From the NCBI GenBank assembly GCA_037074705.1, contig CM073592.1, forward strand, positions 54,172,129 to 54,236,128: a DNA stretch of 64,000 nt, read 5' to 3'. Source of the DNA: Zhengitettix transpicula. Its lineage: Eukaryota; Arthropoda; Insecta; Orthoptera; Tetrigidae. The position numbers and the translations under genes were made by a program. Below the pieces are notes generated by a model. That model was not told where the DNA came from. It made no database searches and worked only from the letters and a program-made list of their open reading frames with translations. Below, piece by piece: positions 35,452 to 49,714 of the stretch (within the stretch, counting starts at the first letter, position 1; every line of letters begins with the position of its first letter).

Positions 35452-35525
35452 AGTTTCTGAAATCCTTGTTGCTTTCGTCACGTGATTAAAAAAACGCAAG
35501 AGCTGAAAGACCGACACGATGCTCT
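35452..35525 (-). repeat. Family 2 Penelope-like arm fragment
   Basis: GTTTCTGAAATCCTTGTTGC then TTTCGTCACGTGATT matches the minus-strand unit at 16868-16905, including the following A-run and GCAAGAGC...GAAAGACCGAC. The core reads TCACGTG in place of TCAGGTG, which breaks CTGACGA. It abuts the SINE fragment exactly, so one inserted at the edge of the other. Confidence 0.65.
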
Positions 35526-35879
35526 GTGTACTTGTCTGATAACAGATTTTCAGGAATTATGAAACTAGAAAAATAATGTAGTATAAAGCAATACTCGTAT
35601 ATATATCATCGAATCATTTACTTGAATTAATTTGCTCTGGAACGTTGCAGTTAGATGTTTCTCCGCACAAACCATGAGACTCAAAAGTTAAGATTAAATT
35701 CCGAAACAAAATTTTTGCATAACGAGGTTTTGATATATATCAAGTTGCCTCTTATGAATATAAATTTATTTAAACTATTTCGAGTATTAAATAATGAAAA
35801 TATTTGCGTACTTATTGAGAAACGAATTATCATGCATTTTCAAATTTAAAGGCGACAGTGTGAGTCCTTGTTGCTAAAT

Positions 35880-36290
35880 CACTCTCTGTGGATCGTTCCT
35901 CTGTTAAATGAAACGGCTAAATTAGCTGTCGCCGTCATTATTATGGAAGTTCAAAAAAATATTATTTAACTCCGTTAAATCATTAATCAGACATTTTCAT
36001 CGCTAATTATCGGAGCGCATTTATTTTGCATTTGCAGTTTGTCGGTAATAATTTCACAGTATTCAAACAACGCGTTTATATTTCATGCAGATGCAGTGTA
36101 ATCAAATATCTTACGTTGTTTTCCGCCGCGGGTATTGGAATTTTGCGCTAATTACACATGAAATATTAATTTACGTAAGCTTACTAAATAAATGCGCTGT
36201 CATGAAATTATAAATTAGATCAGAATTAAAAACGGCGCGTGTCCCGTTGTTAATAAGATGCTGATGTACGTTATTATTAAATTATAAAAA
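35880..36290. promoter_or_regulatory. Possible conserved regulatory block
   Basis: A stretch denser in mixed-composition words than its flanks, with repeated homeodomain-type cores (GCTAATTA, CTAATTACAC, TTAATTTAC), TTTTCCGCCGCGGG and CCGTCATTATTATGG, and no long frame. This pattern is common in insect developmental enhancers. It is a guess from sequence texture only. Confidence 0.2.
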
Positions 36291-38999
36291 ATATTTTGAC
36301 ATAATTATTTCATAAATTTATGGGTTTGTAAATTATATAATTATAATGATTATTATCGTTCTATTTAAAAATTAAAAACAAAGAATAAAATTAATCTACA
36401 TGATAAATTGTAAATCTCATTGCTTGTTGATCGTAGATTTCCAGCGATGTACAGTCTATACATAAATTACAGATTTCTTCGGGTGCCCATATGCTTTTAA
36501 GAAGTGTTACAGCCACACAAGCTCAAAAGAACCTGAATAAAAAAACAAGAATCGCTGACCAAAAACTCTGTGTTTTATTTACTGAAGTGATAAATTTTGG
36601 AAATATCGGGTTTAATTCGGAAATATTGAAGCACCTCTCGCGTGGTGCAGCGCATTGCTCGTTAACTGATTTTAACAATATTTTATCTTTCTACGTGGAT
36701 TCTGATAATGTGCTCACGAAACTGTGAAGCCTGCGTTATTTAACGAGACATTGCAAGGACGTTCCTAATCACCGTTGCTATAGGAACGCAGGATACCAAA
36801 ATCGAAAACCTCTCACTCCTTTTACGGGTAACTTTAAAGATTTTTCCCTATATCGGGATATAAGATATTGAATGTTAAATTGTCAATATTGTATCATTTC
36901 TCGGTTTAAGTAATTGTCTGTGAAAATGTAGACGTTACTCTCATCTGCATCGGTTACAAAGATATTTAAGAAATGTAATCATGTGTTTTATTCTTTCTTT
37001 TTTCTCCATGAAAAAAGTACAGAAGCGAATTTCATATTATTTGCGATTACAGATAGAATCATGATGAGACTTATATAATCAGAACAGTTATTCATTATAA
37101 ATAATATAGATTCCTAAATACAGGGTTTTTCCTTAAATGTCAAACTGAGAAATTGGTATAATCTCTACTTCTTTGGAATTACTTAACTCTTATAAGTTAC
37201 CATTCATTAACATTCATTCATTCATTATGACCGTAGTTTATTTTCAGTTCTTCCTCAAAATATCGGCCTGCCTATAATATTATATCGCAACAATTCATAT
37301 GTTAATGTAATAGAACAATGTTCAATTCGATTCATCCGATTTTGTAGTTTATTGTAAAATGTATCTTTCATTTATTATTGTAAAATTAATTTTTGTGGTA
37401 AATTCCAGGTACTTTTTTATTTTGTTACCATATCTTTGTATCAAAGTTAAACGTAAAGAAGTTTTCAATCATACTGTTTTAAAAAATCCTTCTAGTTAAA
37501 TCGTAAGGTGAAATAGTATCTTATTCCGATGATGTTAACAAAGAACATCCAAGCATCATATCCCTGGATATTACAGTGATTATCACTTCAAGTTATACTT
37601 CCCGGTTAGCTTCAGAACTCAGGCTGGATCTTTGGTGTTTCTAATTCGCTTTCAACAACCACCACAAAGGTAGATAAAAAAGGTAAACGTTATCAATTTG
37701 TTTCTAATTAGTCTAAATTCAGACCCTTGTGAAAAAGTTAAATCCTTATGGTTTTTTTAGCAAAACAAATAATTATATTGTTATAGAATCCAATTAAACG
37801 CATGAATCCATAAATTACAAAAAAATGCGTTACCGTCTTCTAATTGTTACTAAATACAGCCCTTTTTAAACCTTTACCCATCTCCAAATTAATCTGCCTT
37901 CCCCAATTCTGAATTTGTTTTATTAACGGAGTTATGTTATTAAAACTTCCAACTTTTGCGTGTGTCCTGAATTGTTAATTTCGTATTATATTCTGTGAGA
38001 ACAATGTCCGCTGACTTTTATTTTTATTTCTCATCGAGTTAATTTTAACCATATTCGACTAAATCCTTGTACAGAGTGATTTACCTTTCCATATAAGTAC
38101 AGACAATATATATGATCGTGAACTGTAATTTAAACTCGGCCACGAGGTTCTTAAAACGACAAAATATAAAGTTAAGCGAATATGTTAAATTACAAAATTT
38201 ATATACCTTAAATTATGGTAAGCCTAGAAAACGTATTTACAGTACGGATGCATTACATTTCATTGCGTTATTAAATGAAAATTCACATTAAAAAATTTTA
38301 GGAATAAAACAACGTGTGTAAAGCTAATATGCTGCTATATCGTGCTCAAGATGTTGTGAACAGTATATAAATATTTATAGAGTAGTACAAACGCGTTAAT
38401 ACCATTACTCATTAACTGCAGTGTCTATCACTTTTCTGAATTAGATTGCACAATTTTCTAGGTTCCCTCTCATTTTAATGATAGACATTCAGTCATTTAA
38501 ATACGCTAAAATATAATTTCTTGTTTTCGTTGTTATACCCACCCTCCCGTGTTGCAATCAGAATACGAACAAACCACTGCCAATTTGTATCGAGAATTAT
38601 TATTATTTTATTTGAATTTTCCTCCTCGTCCTTGTCCTAGAAATCTTTTTTTTTATGAGATGTAGTCTCTACCCTTTCGCTGGTTTCGTTACCGCGATAT
38701 ACGTGCAGTTGTTGGAGTGTGTTGAAATATCATTCTCTCCTTTATACTTCCCCCGCAGCAATTCTTTTTTCATAAATATTATTGCTGTCATTTTCACGAC
38801 TTCGTTTACATGACGTTAATTCCGATAGTTAATTATGTTTCATTTGTCTTGAAGAATGGATGCGAAATTTACATGATTAATTTTTTTCAATGTGATTGAG
38901 TGATGCTTTTGTATTCTCTACTCAGTGTGAGAAAAAAAATGACAATGACTTAGAAACAAGGCCCTCCGTCAGCAAAGGCATCTCATTGGTCGGTTGTAG
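36291..38999. other. AT-rich noncoding stretch
   Basis: The 78-codon frame at 36491-36727 has no recognised motif. No repeats or RNAs were identified. Confidence 0.45.
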
Positions 39000-39143
39000 G
39001 CTATCGATCTAGCAGCATCACGCTGCCCAAGCCTTACGTAGGTGCATTCCGGAGGGTGGGGCGTCCTCTTTCAGATTTGTCCTTGCTGTCCCGTCTTCGT
39101 ACCTAGCCGTGGCAGAGCCTGTTAATGAGAACCCCCCCCCCCC
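39000..39143. other. GC-rich patch ending in a run of 12 C
   Basis: It contains ACGTAGGTGCATTCCGGAGG, GGGTGGGGCGTCC and a C-run at 39132-39143. The sharp contrast with the flanks suggests a transposon or exon fragment, but no family is recognised. Confidence 0.3.
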
Positions 39144-41583
39144 ACCCATACCCCCAAAGTTACAAAAGATACTATCGTCAAGTTCATGTATCTTGAAAGA
39201 AACTTTATGCTGATGTAATGAAGTGACATTTATTCGATTCAACATTCTAATTTACTCCATATTTTGTTTAACGAAAATATGAATTTTATTCGATGTTACG
39301 ACTAAATTCCAACCAATCATGATATTATAGTTTGACCACAGACGAAAATGTGAAAATATGCTGAGTAATAAACTTTATAATGGAAGTGTTAAAATGCGAT
39401 AGGTTCTATAGAACGTATGCAACCCCGCAAAACTTCTAATAAACGACTAATAATAAAAATTTCATTTTGACGAATTCTAGCCTAAATACCATTTATCATA
39501 ACACAATACCACTATCCATATTTCCTGGTATTGTAGTTGGTTTGTTATTAGCGTAAATATATATGTCATTAAGCATACCCGTATGAGAATATTAATTACG
39601 TTGTATATATTGTCATAACAGAAAAGCTTATCTTTCTAAATGAGAAGGGGCTAAAACGCAACATCTAATTTTTACTAATATACGCTATCTAATATTTTTA
39701 TAGCCTATCTAGAAATTTTCTATCACTGAATGAAATACACCGGACCTTATTTTCACTCAACCAATATAGATTCAATTCTTCACTGTAATAATACAATCTA
39801 TTACTCAGCTTAGATAAGTTTGTTTAAAATATAAATTAAATTAATTTTAGATTCCATAAAAAATTAAACTGACAAGTTCATTTTCATTGTTTTTGTTAGA
39901 TGCAAATCAAAATATTAACAATAATAGTCACACCATTATTTTCATTTCGGTTTCATATGGCACTGCTATGGTTATGTTGATTCTTTCTGTGTTAAATTTT
40001 TTCAGTCTCAATGTAATGTACCAATAAACAGTAAACTTCGTAAATTTCAGCTATTGTTTTCTTTTCAATAAAGACACATTTAGTTATTGTTCTTGTAAAA
40101 CTCAGCAATGGTAAATTTTCTTCTTTTTACAAGCAAAATTGGTGATAATTTTGTTAAATACTTAGCTTGAAAACAATATGTAAGAAAGCAGAGTATTTAT
40201 ATGTATTATTGAATATAACTTGGTGGCAGTTTCAAAGCAAGTAGGATCAATTATTTTTTACCTAATGATGGTAACTATCTTGATAGAAACGATTTAAAAG
40301 ATGTTAAATATCAGCTCTGCTAGCAATATCCGATTCTGGCCAATAAAGGAGATAAAGAATGTTTGAATATTTACGCTGCCGCCTTCGGCACATATTACAA
40401 AAATTTTCTATAAGAGGTGTCCACATTCTTCACTGTATATTATAGCTATTTAGTTAAAGTATCCAAATGAAATATTGGAAAAAGCGTGAAAGAAATTTAA
40501 GGGGAAAGTAGTTCATATATTGTGTTGCTAAAATATTTTTTTCTGTCAACAAAGACGCCGTTTCTCTTGTCCCAATAATATAATTCTAGTTATCATTCTA
40601 TTTTAATAAAAGCTGTGCACTATGGAAAATATCATACAAAATTACAGAATTTGTTCTTATAATAAATAGTGCAAACGATTTCCATTATTCCGTTAACAAG
40701 CCTCTCGGTATATATTTTACTACATGTATCAACATGTTGTTAATGTTCACTATTTTGAAAATTGTCGATGGTTGAATACATGGAATAAATATCTTTATTT
40801 TCACTCATAACTTTTATGAAATCGTGTATCGATGAACATAAGTTAAAATTTTACTTCTCAATTCTAACTGTAATATGCTATTAAGTGGTTCTTTTAACTA
40901 CACAAAATATGAACAGTAAGATCCTTTATGAAGAATAAAATGTGTATAAAGGCCGAACATTTACCAAACGTACATTTATTTATAACGAGAGCTGTATCTT
41001 AGTGCTTTATGTATCTCATAGTTAATTAAATACATTAGTGTATAACAGCTAAACCTCACAAAACTGTTCATTGTATGTTCAATTCTTTTAAAAGATTTTG
41101 GAATAAAAAATTGACACTCTAAAATTTTATTTTTTTCTCATTCTTACTAATTTTTGTATTGTTCAAATGAGTAAAACGTTATTAATACATTTTTTCATTC
41201 GCGTTATCAACAAAAACGTTGCTTTTTATATCATATGCACTGAAATTATCGGAATACTTCGATAACATCACGCTAAATTGATATTTTAGTAATAAAAACA
41301 TAAGATGAGGTATTTTACATTAAAAGTTTAATCAATTTAGGATCATTTAGTAATTTACTACAGACACTTGTAAAATTCACCTTACGGTTAGGTTATTAAT
41401 ACTGAAAAAATCTCAAATTACAAAACATAAACATATGTATGTGGAACATACTTCTGAAAATTTGTCATAGTTGAAAAGTTTGTGATAGTTGAGCATAATA
41501 TACTAAAACTTAGTTTTTACAATATAACAAAAATTAAATGTTACCTTTTGGGACATATTTCTTATATTACACCTGATTTTCTT
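39144..41583. other. AT-rich noncoding stretch
   Basis: No recognised feature. Confidence 0.5.
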
Positions 41584-41610
41584 TATATATATATATATAT
41601 ATATATATAT
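41584..41610. repeat. (AT)n microsatellite
   Basis: An AT array of about 13 units. Confidence 0.95.
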
Positions 41611-41984
41611 GATAAATAAAATTGCATCTTAAAATAATTGTACAGAATTTATGTAATTGCATATTCTGTTGCATTTCACATTTATTAGTTGTACATCAAT
41701 ATTAATTTAACTATTATGTATTTCTATTACGTTTAATGCGAATGGTTTTTGTAATAATATCTGTACCATTTTTGTCTACTTTTCTGTTTTAAATATTAAT
41801 TATACATACATATTATATAAACTCGTTATTCATGGATTATTCACTTCATTTAACTATATCAAGAAGAACCAATTCTAATCCTAAAGAAAGTGTTATTAAT
41901 CCAAATTCAATGCTGTTATCCATAGTAAATACTTTAAATGTGTCTGAACGTTCGTCTAAAATGCCACACTTGTCTATAATTTTG

Positions 41985-42100
41985 GAAATATTTCTAGTCT
42001 TAATTGTTCTCTGTGAAAGTATAAATACAAATTTCAAAATTCAATCAGCCGTTTCTTAGTTATACAGTACAAACTGGCCGACAAACAGACTTTAATGTTT
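41985..42100 (+). repeat. Transposon 3'-tail motif, weak
   Basis: AATTCAATCAGCCGTTTCTT then TACAGTACAAACTGGCCGAC and AAACAGAC resembles the common insect transposon tail 'ATCAGTTCAGCCGTTTC ... ACAAACAGACAGAC'. No associated coding region is seen. Confidence 0.4.
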
Positions 42101-45100
42101 TACGTTTCTTTTATATATAATTTTATATAAAAAAAATTGAAGTGTTACTACGGTTAATGAAATCCGAGTTTCATATCACATACTGGCATATTGGCTATGA
42201 ATCTATTAAGCATTAAGTTATTAAATTACCACTCAAAATCTAACGCAATTTATGTTTTCATTTATTTTCTCTCAAATACATTTACTCACATTTTAAAAGT
42301 ATTTAGTCCGTATGGTTCTTGCGCACTGTGAAAATATTATCTTATCTCGAGATACAGTAAATACATTATATAATACCTCTTAGTTAATATAAAATTAATA
42401 TACCACAAATGACAAAGTATATCAGGTGCAAGAAAATATTTTATGAAATATAGATACTTATGTGTAGTTGTAGCAATTTACATTCCTAGTTTATTTTCGG
42501 ACAATCATGATTTCAAAACATGAACATTTAGTTGGTTTTTTAGAGCTTCGTGACGTCACTAAAATCAAATTCCTTAATCCATTAAAATTTTAACTTAAGC
42601 AAATTGTTGCAAAGAATGATAATTTTAATCAACTTGTTTATATGACAATTTTTGTTATTAATTTGTCTCCATTTTCAATAATACATCCTCCAAGTGTTTA
42701 ATTTGCGAATCTTATATATATAAGCTTTTGAGTCAGCAATAACGTTTCAGAACGCAATTTATTCTGATAAATGTTACGAAAAATACGAACATACTAACCA
42801 TCTATGCGGAACTTCAGTTATCATGCATAAATATAGCTATTTTTATTTACCCTCTGTGATTCGGATACGTATGTAAATTCAAGATCAGCCACGAACTGGC
42901 AAACTGCGACAGCGGCTCGTTCCATTATTTATGCACCTCAAATGTATTCAAATGTTTTGCGCCAAATTCTGGGCGAAATTATTGTGCTTCTCGCATCAAC
43001 ATTACGTAAAAAATTATTTTCCAAAGACGTGCGTCAAAGTTCAATAACTATTCCTCCATATGTGGTACAAAAGTTACTCTTCAAAACCTCTGTTATACTC
43101 ATTATTATATCAAATATATTATTTAGCCTCTTGTTTACATTGTCCTCAATGTTTGTTTACTTGGTATCAACTATAAAATTTAAAGATCTGGTTGAAAACT
43201 ATGGTGAATTTTTTCGGTAATTCAAAATTAATTTTTAAAAAGTTAATTGTCTAATTATTTTACCTAATTTATTGTTGGACAAATAAGTTTTTATTAATGT
43301 TTTATCTGTCTTGTAAAAGGTATTGAAAAAAGTTGTTATTCAAGTATTCATATTTCTATAATTTTAGCTAAGAAATATTAAGCCTTAATCCATTGATAGT
43401 GAAATGCAATATTGCATTGTGGTTCAAACTTAAAAGCTTTAAATTTGTGGTGAAATCAGATCCGTAATTAACAGTGACAAAACGAACTGCTTCTGTATCT
43501 ATAAAATATTAATTAGTTTTGAATTCAAATTTTGTGGCAACGGTGTGGACCATTAGTAGATATATCTGTCGGGTTTTCCATTGAATAGATCGGTTGGAGT
43601 TAAGGTGGCTCTAAGAATAAACAGATTTTGAAATGGAATTCTTAGCGAGGGAAAAGAAATAGGCAAAAGACAAAGATATAGAAAGAATAATTAGGAAACC
43701 AAACTTTCAAAATTGTAAACAAGACATGGATATTAGTTTGTGTTCGTAAATTGAGTAAAATTATGCGCAGTTATTCTGAATATTCAGGTATATACGGAAA
43801 TGGCCCTGTATTCAAAAAATATTTTTATCCACAAAAAGAAACTACTAATATCGTAGCTAGTTAAAAAATTATTTGAAAATAGATGACACATTAGGGAAGG
43901 TCTAAATTTGAAATATCAATATTCTTAAGCTCCGAATAAATATTTACTTTTCCAGCCCGGTCTTACATTTGCATAGGCAAAAACCACATTTTCAGTTAAT
44001 TTTAATTGTATCATATTACAATGATCAGGAAAACTACTTATGAAAATTTCTTGAAGTCATTTCGCGAGTTTGTATGTCGTAGGTGTCAATTGTTTTATGA
44101 ATATAATTTGACAAAGTCATGTATAAATAACTTGTTCATATATATAATCTCTAATACATATTCTCGTCGGTCATTTTAATTTAAAATGTGTAGTTTTTAT
44201 TTTAAAACGTGAGCGTTCAGTTTTCATGAACTTTTTTTTCTTTCGTTACTGTTTTTCGAATTAAAATATTACATAAATTCTTATTTTTGTTCAGAATTAA
44301 CAAATTTTGATTTTCATGATATTTTACACTTCTTCATATAAGTTTACAGTTTCATACTTGCTTCCTAAAGTTTACGAATTTTCGAATAGCAGTATATATT
44401 TCCATCACTACTATACGGTAGCGTGCTTAAAGGTTACTCCGATATTAAATTGTATCGATTCGTATATACAACGGCACGCGTGCATGTTTACGGAATTTGC
44501 AGTTTCAAAGTCTCGCCGTCTGGAGGTAGCAATATGTCTGAATCACAGTAAAGTACTCAACGTTGTTTGTTGAGTTAAACTCCGCGATTAGTAAGGCGAG
44601 TTGGAATCTCAACTAGACAGTTCCTTCCTTCGATTTGCAACGATTGTTTAGTCCTTTTGCGATATAAAATTACAGACCTGTATTTGTGTCCATAATTTTC
44701 AGTTTTTAGACTTAATCCCGAACATTTTAATCACAACAACCTTTTTATGTCTGAAACATATATCAAATATTAGACCATCTTTTGAATTATGTAAACGAGT
44801 GCGTAAATAGCTCAGGAAATACATTATACAATTTTCCAATTTGACACATTTCGTAAAAGAATGTCACTCCACTAGATAATTTCATAATATAATATGAATT
44901 CGACATTTCAGATCTTAGATTATTTAATTATAATAATTTTGCAATAAAATTTTTCACTCTTAATTATAGTCTGCGCAACAACGTAAGTCAACACGGAACA
45001 TTTCAAAACTAAATATATTTTATTCTAAAATCATCTAAAATAGTTTCCATCTAATAGCATACTAGGAATTCAAATCTTTCAAACTTTAATATGACGAACA

Positions 45101-46014
45101 CAAACCAGAAATGAATTTTACTTTCCATGTACTCTAATATTAAACTTTTTAAAACCAAATAGTTTAACTATGATCAGAGAAAATAATTAATATCCGACCG
45201 GAATAGTTCTATTTTAGACATGATAAGATTTGTTGTGAAATAAAGCTATTTAAAAAATTAAAAAATTAAAATTATTTATTTGTAAAAGGCATTTATTAAA
45301 ATTTTCGTAAAGTAAATAATTAAGTAGCTGTGGTTAGAAAATTCATGTATCGCAATGGAAAGAAAAATAAATGTTTTCGGCTTAAATATTCTGATCAGTC
45401 AGGTAAATATTATAAGTTGTATTCTATATTAAGATATCGAAGAACGTAGGAAGCAGAAACACGGCGAAATGAAAATCTTTACCTTGTTACATTAGACTAC
45501 GAAGTACTGAAAATTGAAGTTTACATTTCACAGAAACAAGAATAAACCGACGCTCTTCAAGAGAAGCATTAATTTCAACTGTCACTAATTAGGAGGAAAA
45601 TAATGTTGTTTATTACACTGTTAACAATCATTGAGCGCGAGAAAATGGCACAAATTGTTACCTATTTCATTATTTATAAAATTGAACACCCGACGTAAGC
45701 ATGTTAATTCTTTTCGAACGTATTTTCGTCTATAGGTTACACTTTATTGAGTTTGTTGTTGGCACCAAATACCGGCGCAAGGAAGGTTGCTGTTCGTATT
45801 GTATTTGTTTGTTTGTTTTTTTGGTGTTAGGTATCGTGGAAAATTAATTGCATGAAACATCCTCCATTTTTCTTGTATTTGTTTTAAATTAAATATTTGT
45901 CGCACTTAATATTCTAGTGACAGTTTTAGCGTTGTATTTTAGACGTGAGTGCAAATGTGTGTGACTCTTGCGATGAATCCCATTTTGTCGTTGTATAAGC
46001 ACTGTTACTTACTG
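42101..46014. other. AT-rich noncoding stretch
   Basis: Open frames at 42942-43220 (92 codons, with a hydrophobic stretch SVILIIISNILFSLLFTL) and 44307-44573 (88 codons) show no known family. The first could encode a membrane segment but lacks supporting signals. Confidence 0.4.
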
Positions 46015-46230
46015 GTGTCTGGATGAGCGTGGGTGCGGGGTGGCCTTATGGCAACGTGGCATTCCTCAGGTCACTCTCACTGTCACTCACTGGTCGGGTG
46101 GCCTCGCCTCGCCTGCACTGGCCGCGCTGCACAGAGACGCCCGCGCCCTAGGCCATGCCGCCCGCCCGCACGACATCTAGGTCCCGCGCCGACAACTACC
46201 TTCAGGGGCGAGCCTCTCGCACATAAATTA
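46015..46230 (+). other. GC-rich, CpG-rich island
   Basis: This is the most GC-rich block in the window, with CTCGCCTCGCCTGCACTGGC and CCGCCCGCCCGCACGAC. The plus frame from 46033 (66 codons) is low-complexity Arg/Pro and probably chance. Upstream DNA is T-rich with GTGTTAGGTATCG near 45825. It could be a promoter or first exon of a gene lying beyond the visible sequence, or a fragment inserted from elsewhere. Confidence 0.35.
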
Positions 46231-47522
46231 TGACTTACCGCTGAGGATATTAAAAGTTCCCTACAAAAACAACTAATTTACGAAAAAAAATTGAGATAGA
46301 CTAACGGCATTGCTCCGTAGTTTCCTACCAGGGTCTTTTGATAAGCGCCAAGTATGGTAAATTTACGCCGCAAGTCGCGCTACAACACAGGGTCAAAATA
46401 AATACATATTTTGAACTTAGTTGTACATAGCTAAATTATATCCGTCAAACTGTTGTTGCTAAAATACATTTTAAACAATCGAGTGAGTAATAAGAGATGT
46501 ACATCTGTAAATATTATAACTGTTAATATTTATAAAGATTTCCCATCATCGTATAACACTATTTACTTAAATTTTTTAAATTAAATTTCCAAATATACAC
46601 TGAAGGGGAACCTACATCGAGATAACTCAACACAAACCATAAAAATATCCATGCAGTATGTTCGATGAGATAAGTCAATTTCGTATCTCAACAAATTCGA
46701 TTACTGTTGAGAACATTTTGTGAAATTTAGTTTCCACGATTCACAATCACCGAACTTTCCCTAATGACAATAGATATTACTGAGTAGTGTGTCTTTCGTA
46801 TTTCTAAGAAAAAAACTAATTTTTATCTTCCAACACCACTCAAATAAAAAATAAATAAGAGCCGTGCACAGAACTTTTCAAATGTGCTCCATGGCCTTAT
46901 AATATTGTGACTTCCAAAATTCCACTATAACGTCATAGTAATTTACAGTAGTACAAATCTGGTAATCCCAGCGACGCTGCTCAGAAATGACCTCGTGGTC
47001 TGGTGAAGTATAGAAAATAGCGTAATCTAAATCGTCGGAGAATTTAAATATAGGATAAGTTTCGGCTATGTTTGAAACTAACTAGTCATTGAATTGTGCG
47101 CATCAGTAATTATTTCAACTATCACTTGTAATTAATCGTGATTATGAAGACCAACTACTCGTAATTATCGTGTATCAGTAGAGAGGTCTGTGACCACAAA
47201 AATTTAAATAAATACACCGTCGTGACGCTAATTCGGGCACAGTCGTTATTTAAAAGTTTTGAACGTTCAAATATAATATATTAATGTTAAAAGACTACCA
47301 TTTTCTCACATTTCTGTTGCCATTGAAATGAAAGTGCATGAGCTGAACAAATTACTGCTGCTCCACAATTGGCGGTTTGGAGTGTCTGAACATAAACATC
47401 TGACAGGGATCAAAATAATTCAAGTTAATTTTTATGAATTTACTTTTCAAACTCAATCCCCTTCGGCTTTTAACGGTGTAAGTTGTTTCGGTGAAAGGAA
47501 TTTATTTAACCATTGTCAATGT
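46231..47522. other. AT-rich noncoding stretch
   Basis: No recognised feature. Confidence 0.5.
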
Positions 47523-47535
47523 AAAAAAGAAGCCG

Positions 47536-47992
47536 ATCTCTCTGGTTTTTTTTGAACTAAGGTTCCCACATGCCGAGGCACCTCGGTCTGTTTTGAGAGG
47601 TGTATGTTCCGGGGTCGCAGACCTTGGGCATACGGCAAGAGTTGTCCGCTATTCCTATTGGAATAGTCGGCCAGCTGCCTCCTAAACAGGCCAAGGCATG
47701 GCGAGGGGTAAGCTGCGTCCCCACAGCAAACTCCTCTCCCGCTATCGGAAGGGCGCGGGACAAGTACCCAATGCCCGACCTACCCGATGCAGGTTTTTCT
47801 AGGGTTTTCCCTGCATTTCTTTAGGCGAATGCCGGTAGGATCCTTAAACCATAGCCCGGGGGCCCTAGTTAACCCTTGGCTACCTTCCTCTACCCTACCG
47901 CATCCCCCCTTTCTAATCCCTTCCTATGCTATTAAAGGGGAGTTGCCCAATGTGGATCACCCTCATGTAGCCTGTTGCCCTAAAAAAAAAAA
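47536..47992 (+). mobile_element. R450 repeat, copy 6: full-length retroposed copy with target duplication
   Basis: The copy begins ATCTCTCTGG, T-run, GAACTAAGG and ends CATGTAGCCTGTTGCCCTA followed by a long A-run. AAAAAAGAAGCCG occurs on both sides (47523-47535 and 47993-48005), a target duplication of 13 bases, of which GAAGCCG is independent of the A-run. Poly-A tail plus duplication shows LINE-driven retroposition. Open frames inside are short and out of register, and no tRNA-like A/B boxes are evident. It is therefore either an unusual SINE or the 3' end of an unidentified LINE. Confidence 0.88.
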
Positions 47993-48005
47993 AAAAAAGA
48001 AGCCG

Positions 48006-49714
48006 TAACACTTTATGATGAAAATGTTAATGTAAAAAGTCATCCCAGAAAAAAACAAGATAAACAATAGTAAAATCTATTGTTTCAAACAATTAAACTA
48101 AATTCTGTCGCTCTTATATCTGATGTTTTTTTGCCTGAAATTTAATTTAGAAGCAAAATAGTTATTAGTACGCAAGGTAAGTTATATAAATGGGTGAAAT
48201 TAAATACAATTACAGATACGAGGCAAGTAGTGTAGAAAAATAATGTAAATGAAATTCTCTACCGAAACCTGTCTGCAGACAACGCACAAAAACATTACCG
48301 AACGAGTTTTAGTCACAAGTTTGTTACGCCAGAGCCGCACGGAAAGTTTACTAACAAATCAAATAATGAATTTCAACGTATTCAAACGTATGATTTTTAC
48401 AAATTCCTGGCGCGAACCGTCTGAAAAGTGTTTTAGCAATGTGATAACCTCGTCATTAACATTAATCAGCAACCCAAACCCCCAAGAAATAAGTTAATTT
48501 CAATAATTGAAATTTTAAAAATATATATTCGTATCACAACACGATTAAAAAATCCATTACAAAAACAATTATCTGGAAAACAAAAATGGTTGAATCGGCA
48601 TCTTCACAATGCTATTATTTTCTTACATATTTTCTTAACCATTTTCACGTCTTGCTGATATCTTTACTGTCAGTCTTCCAAATATCTTGCATCTTTGTAT
48701 TGCCGAACTGCAGATCCGGTCAGACTCAGACGCAACCCGTAATACATACAAGTGTGGGAGCAAAGAATCTTCCTTGCTACTTCCACGCTCTGAATTGTTT
48801 ACTCTTTGGGCACAAAAGCGATATCAGAGAGACGCATTGGTAAGATAGTTCATAATACGACTCAGTGCCATCGATATATATTTATAATACTCACAATAAA
48901 TACATGTGCATCATACAAGGATCTATTATTTATTTTTAATATTGTAATCTTATACAAGTATTGAATCCTACCGATGTGTTGATAAAAGAACTAATTTACG
49001 AAATTGAGCTGTAATTTACACAGTTTCCCACCAACCTATGGCTAATATTTATTCAGTTCGCTGGAAAAATTAATTATATTTTATTGGTTTGGCGTTCTCG
49101 GAAGGGATACAAAATTACAGGCACAGTCTGGACATAATTAAGTAATTACAGTATATAACATACATATATCTATGAAATATTTAAATCTAAATCCAACTGT
49201 ACATTATCTCATTAACGGAAAAATTCACTATAATTTAGCACACAGCATACCAATCTTCCCTGTTCCATGATACAACTCGTAAATGTTTGGTAGATTAAAA
49301 CGTGGCTCAAAGTTTAACGTACCCAATGGTGTGAAGTACCTGTGTCATCTGTACTTTTGTAGCCACATAAATATTAATCCGTTTATGCGCGATCAATGAT
49401 TTAGCCCGCAGTGTATTGCACGCCAAACAATACGAAAAAAAATTAGAACAATTCTCCGAATAGTTGCAATCCCATACTTCTGTTGAAAAGCGATAAACAG
49501 CTACCCCTACACGTACTATAGGAATAACTAATATTTTTAAATTATAAAATAAATATTTTTTAAAACCTTACTCTTAGTATTGAAATCTAAGAGCATCATT
49601 ATAGAAATTAAACATTTTACAGTACGGTAGACTAAAAATAATACTAATAATATTGTTATTATTCCGATATTTCACACAATTTCATCTGTAACTGTCTATG
49701 GATATTTTGTATTA
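48006..49714. other. AT-rich noncoding stretch
   Basis: Frames at 48249-48497 and 48586-48843 are open for 82-85 codons without known motifs. Confidence 0.45.

Noticed and set aside
47557..48008. Open frames on both strands inside R450 copies, some shared between copies
   Set aside because: They shift frame between copies, overlap on opposite strands and have no coding pattern. They reflect the repeat's composition.
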